The notes below the pieces were generated by a model. The model ran no database searches, was not told where the DNA came from, and worked only from the letters and a program-made list of their open reading frames with translations. From assembly GCA_947095535.1 (NCBI GenBank), contig OX352774.1:75020416-75084415 (forward strand): 64,000 bases of DNA, written 5' to 3'. This document shows positions 61,837 through 64,000 of this stretch, piece by piece (within the stretch, counting starts at the first letter, position 1; each line of letters starts with the position of its first letter). Both the position numbers and the translations under genes were made by a program. The DNA comes from Poecilobothrus nobilitatus. Its lineage: Eukaryota > Arthropoda > Insecta > Diptera > Dolichopodidae.

Positions 61837-64000
61837 CTAAAGAAAGATTAAGAAAAAAAGATACAAATACTAAATAATACTATAAAAAACAGTTATATAA
61901 TTATACTAATACTAAATAACATTATAACAAAAGTTTAAAATTTTTTTTTTTTTTGGACATATTGGCATACTTTTAACATAATTTTTGCTCTAATTATCAT
62001 TTTTGTATAGCATATAGGACTGATTCAAAATAAAGTGTCTATATTATGTAAATGTCTTAAATTTAATATTGATTAATTCTTACGTATACAACCTGATATT
62101 AAAAATTTTAAAATACTCGTATTATGCTATTACTGATATAATCTTAAGTGATTTTAATAAAAATAATTTTTTGCCATTTTTTCTTTTTCTTTTTATTTCT
62201 TAATGGATTTTGTTAATACAGGGACATGTTATCAGATTGTTCTCCACTTATACTGTAAATTTTGATTTTCACTTCTTTCTACCGTATCTTAATCGAGTTA
62301 ATAAAGACAAAGTTATTTTTTAAAGCAATTTATATATATATACATACACATATATATATATGATGTCATAAAAATAAATTACAAAAACTACAACCTAAAA
62401 CCAAATATTTTCCTTGTATAAATTTTGCCATAACTTTCGATATTGTAAAGTTTTATAAAATTTTAATAAATTTTATTTGTTTTTCTTTTCTTTTAAATTT
62501 TTCTTTCCTAAATTGTCAGAATTTTCACAATAAAGAACAGAATTTAGTCTCTAAACAAGAGAATACCAAAAATGACAATGCTTTTATTTAAAATTCTTTA
62601 AATTTTCTTCTGATAAAATATTCTGTAAGATAATGAACATAATTTTTGTATACACACAGCTGGAATAAGTTGTCAAAAAATTGATAAAGAGTAGAAAAAA
62701 TGTTTGATAATAGCTGTTGGTTACTTCTTTTTCTGTTATCCTAAATTTATTTTTTGCATTTTTTTTTTTAATTTCCGTTCTTTTTTAAGTATTTATTATA
62801 TTATGTTCAAATTTATTGTCATTAATTTATATAAATTATACAAGTAAATGGGATAGGTAAATAAATTCAGATCTATTTCTAACCATGTTATACATCCATG
62901 TTATGTAACCATGTTTTTTTTCAGAAAAAAGTGAATTTAAAATAAAGGTCAAAAATGAATAAAGAATAACGTTTTCTAAAAAGATCGAAACCTATCGGTA
63001 GAGTTTAAGTTAAAAGTCGATCAATTTTGTGTTCTAGTAACTCTAAAATCCATGTTTTTCTTAATGCATCATTTGTATCGTTTTGGTCCACATTTTTTTT
63101 CAACTTTTTAATATATTTCTCCTTCTTTTAAAAAAAACATAATTTTTTTCGATCTTAATAGTGACTGCTTCCAATCTTACCAATAACACAGTTTTTACGG
63201 CATAAAAAATAAGTTTTCTTTTGAAGAATTAAGTAAACTTGAAGAACAGGTTTCTAAGAATAAAATTGAAGAACCTAGTTTATTCTTAGAAATTTGGACG
63301 AAATTTTTTTATTTTAAGCTATAGATTTTTCTTTATATTAGTAAAAATTTTATTTGCAGATCGGCACAATTACATTTTGAAACATTTTGCGAGCATATTT
63401 AAAAGCTTTACTAACACAACTCAATAAGTTCCGCAACTCTTCTATACAACGTGTGATAAATTTCCCTTTCTTTACTATAAAAAACAATTTCTCAATAAAA
63501 AAAAATTGAAATTAATAAAAAAGATTTACCGAAATATGTACAATATAAATACAATTTGTTGATTATTTGTATATTCATAAAAGTATGATATTGCCAATAA
63601 AATTGGGTATTGTGAAATATATTTAAATAAATTTAAAGCTAAAAATTACCAATGAATGTATAGGTATAAATTACTTTGAATTGGTATCTGATTGTTTCTT
63701 GCTTAAGAATTGTAGTAAAATCTTAAAAAAATTCTAGTTGGTAATAATTTAATTATTTATTAAAATTTTTTATATGTAGTTAAAGTTATTTCGCCCACTG
63801 TATTTATGCATTTATTTATATTCTTATAAATTTATTTATGTTTGTTAGTTTTTTATTTGCAAAAGGCCATAAAATAAATCTTTGATTAAAACATAAATCC
63901 AATTTGTTGTTGTTTTTTGTTTTTTTTTTTTAGAGTTGGTAACCCAATTTAATGTTTCTAATGTTTGTATTATAATTTATTTAATGATAATTTGTTTAAT
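61837..64000. other. AT-rich intergenic, nothing seen
   Basis: No gene, RNA or clear repeat recognised. Contains a short (TA)n run near 62330-62360. Confidence 0.45.

Noticed and set aside
61517..61837. 106-residue minus-strand frame
   Set aside because: It spans the MITE end to end, including its inverted repeats; not a gene.

Overview
The window is very AT-rich eukaryotic DNA with long A/T homopolymer runs (one T run of 41), short introns of about 55-90 bp plus one of about 590 bp, and large spaces between genes. Protein matches, a tRNA-derived SINE, a tandem pair of Helitrons and decayed non-LTR retrotransposons point to an arthropod, most likely an insect. I cannot name the order.

Five protein-coding genes are supported. 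(1) A six-exon NAT1/eIF4G2 (DAP5/p97) gene, + strand, 10534-16470, with a 670-residue low-complexity N-terminal extension and no AUG start. (2) ABHD16A, a single-exon phosphatidylserine lipase, - strand, 21688-23274. (3) Paraplegin (SPG7), a mitochondrial m-AAA protease subunit, + strand, 23903-26293, divergent from ABHD16A across a 628-bp shared upstream region. (4) nanos, a germline translational repressor with a perfect CCHC-CCHC zinc finger, + strand, 30445-31191. (5) A single-exon thioredoxin with a WCSPC active site, - strand, 45219-45539. The genes do not form a pathway. Two of them (NAT1, nanos) control translation and one pair shares a promoter region.

The rest is intergenic and rich in mobile DNA. 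1-9392 holds a LINE 3' fragment, an RTE-like fragment and small foldbacks. 16471-21687 is homopolymer-rich with nothing coding seen. 26294-30444 has a GATC cluster. 32830-37547 holds two abutting head-to-tail Helitrons with internal ~145-bp tandem units. 37647-38200 is a pogo/Tigger-like MITE. 40494-41364 holds a reverse transcriptase scrap and a MITE with long inverted repeats. 42907-44068 holds a 0.9-kb foldback and a SINE. 47483-52670 holds a MITE, satellite-like repeats and a decayed Jockey-type LINE inserted among them. 53949-54137 is a second SINE copy with a perfect target-site duplication. 58210-61836 holds a diverged Helitron relative, a 360-bp tandem duplication and a MITE.

The strongest observation is at NAT1. 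The leader and first coding exon (9393-12420, about 3 kb) contain only four ATG triplets in any forward frame, and none in the coding frame. Codons ending in AT are replaced by their AC synonyms almost whenever the next base is G. From 12421 ATGs become frequent again. This looks like long-range selection against AUG around a non-AUG start.
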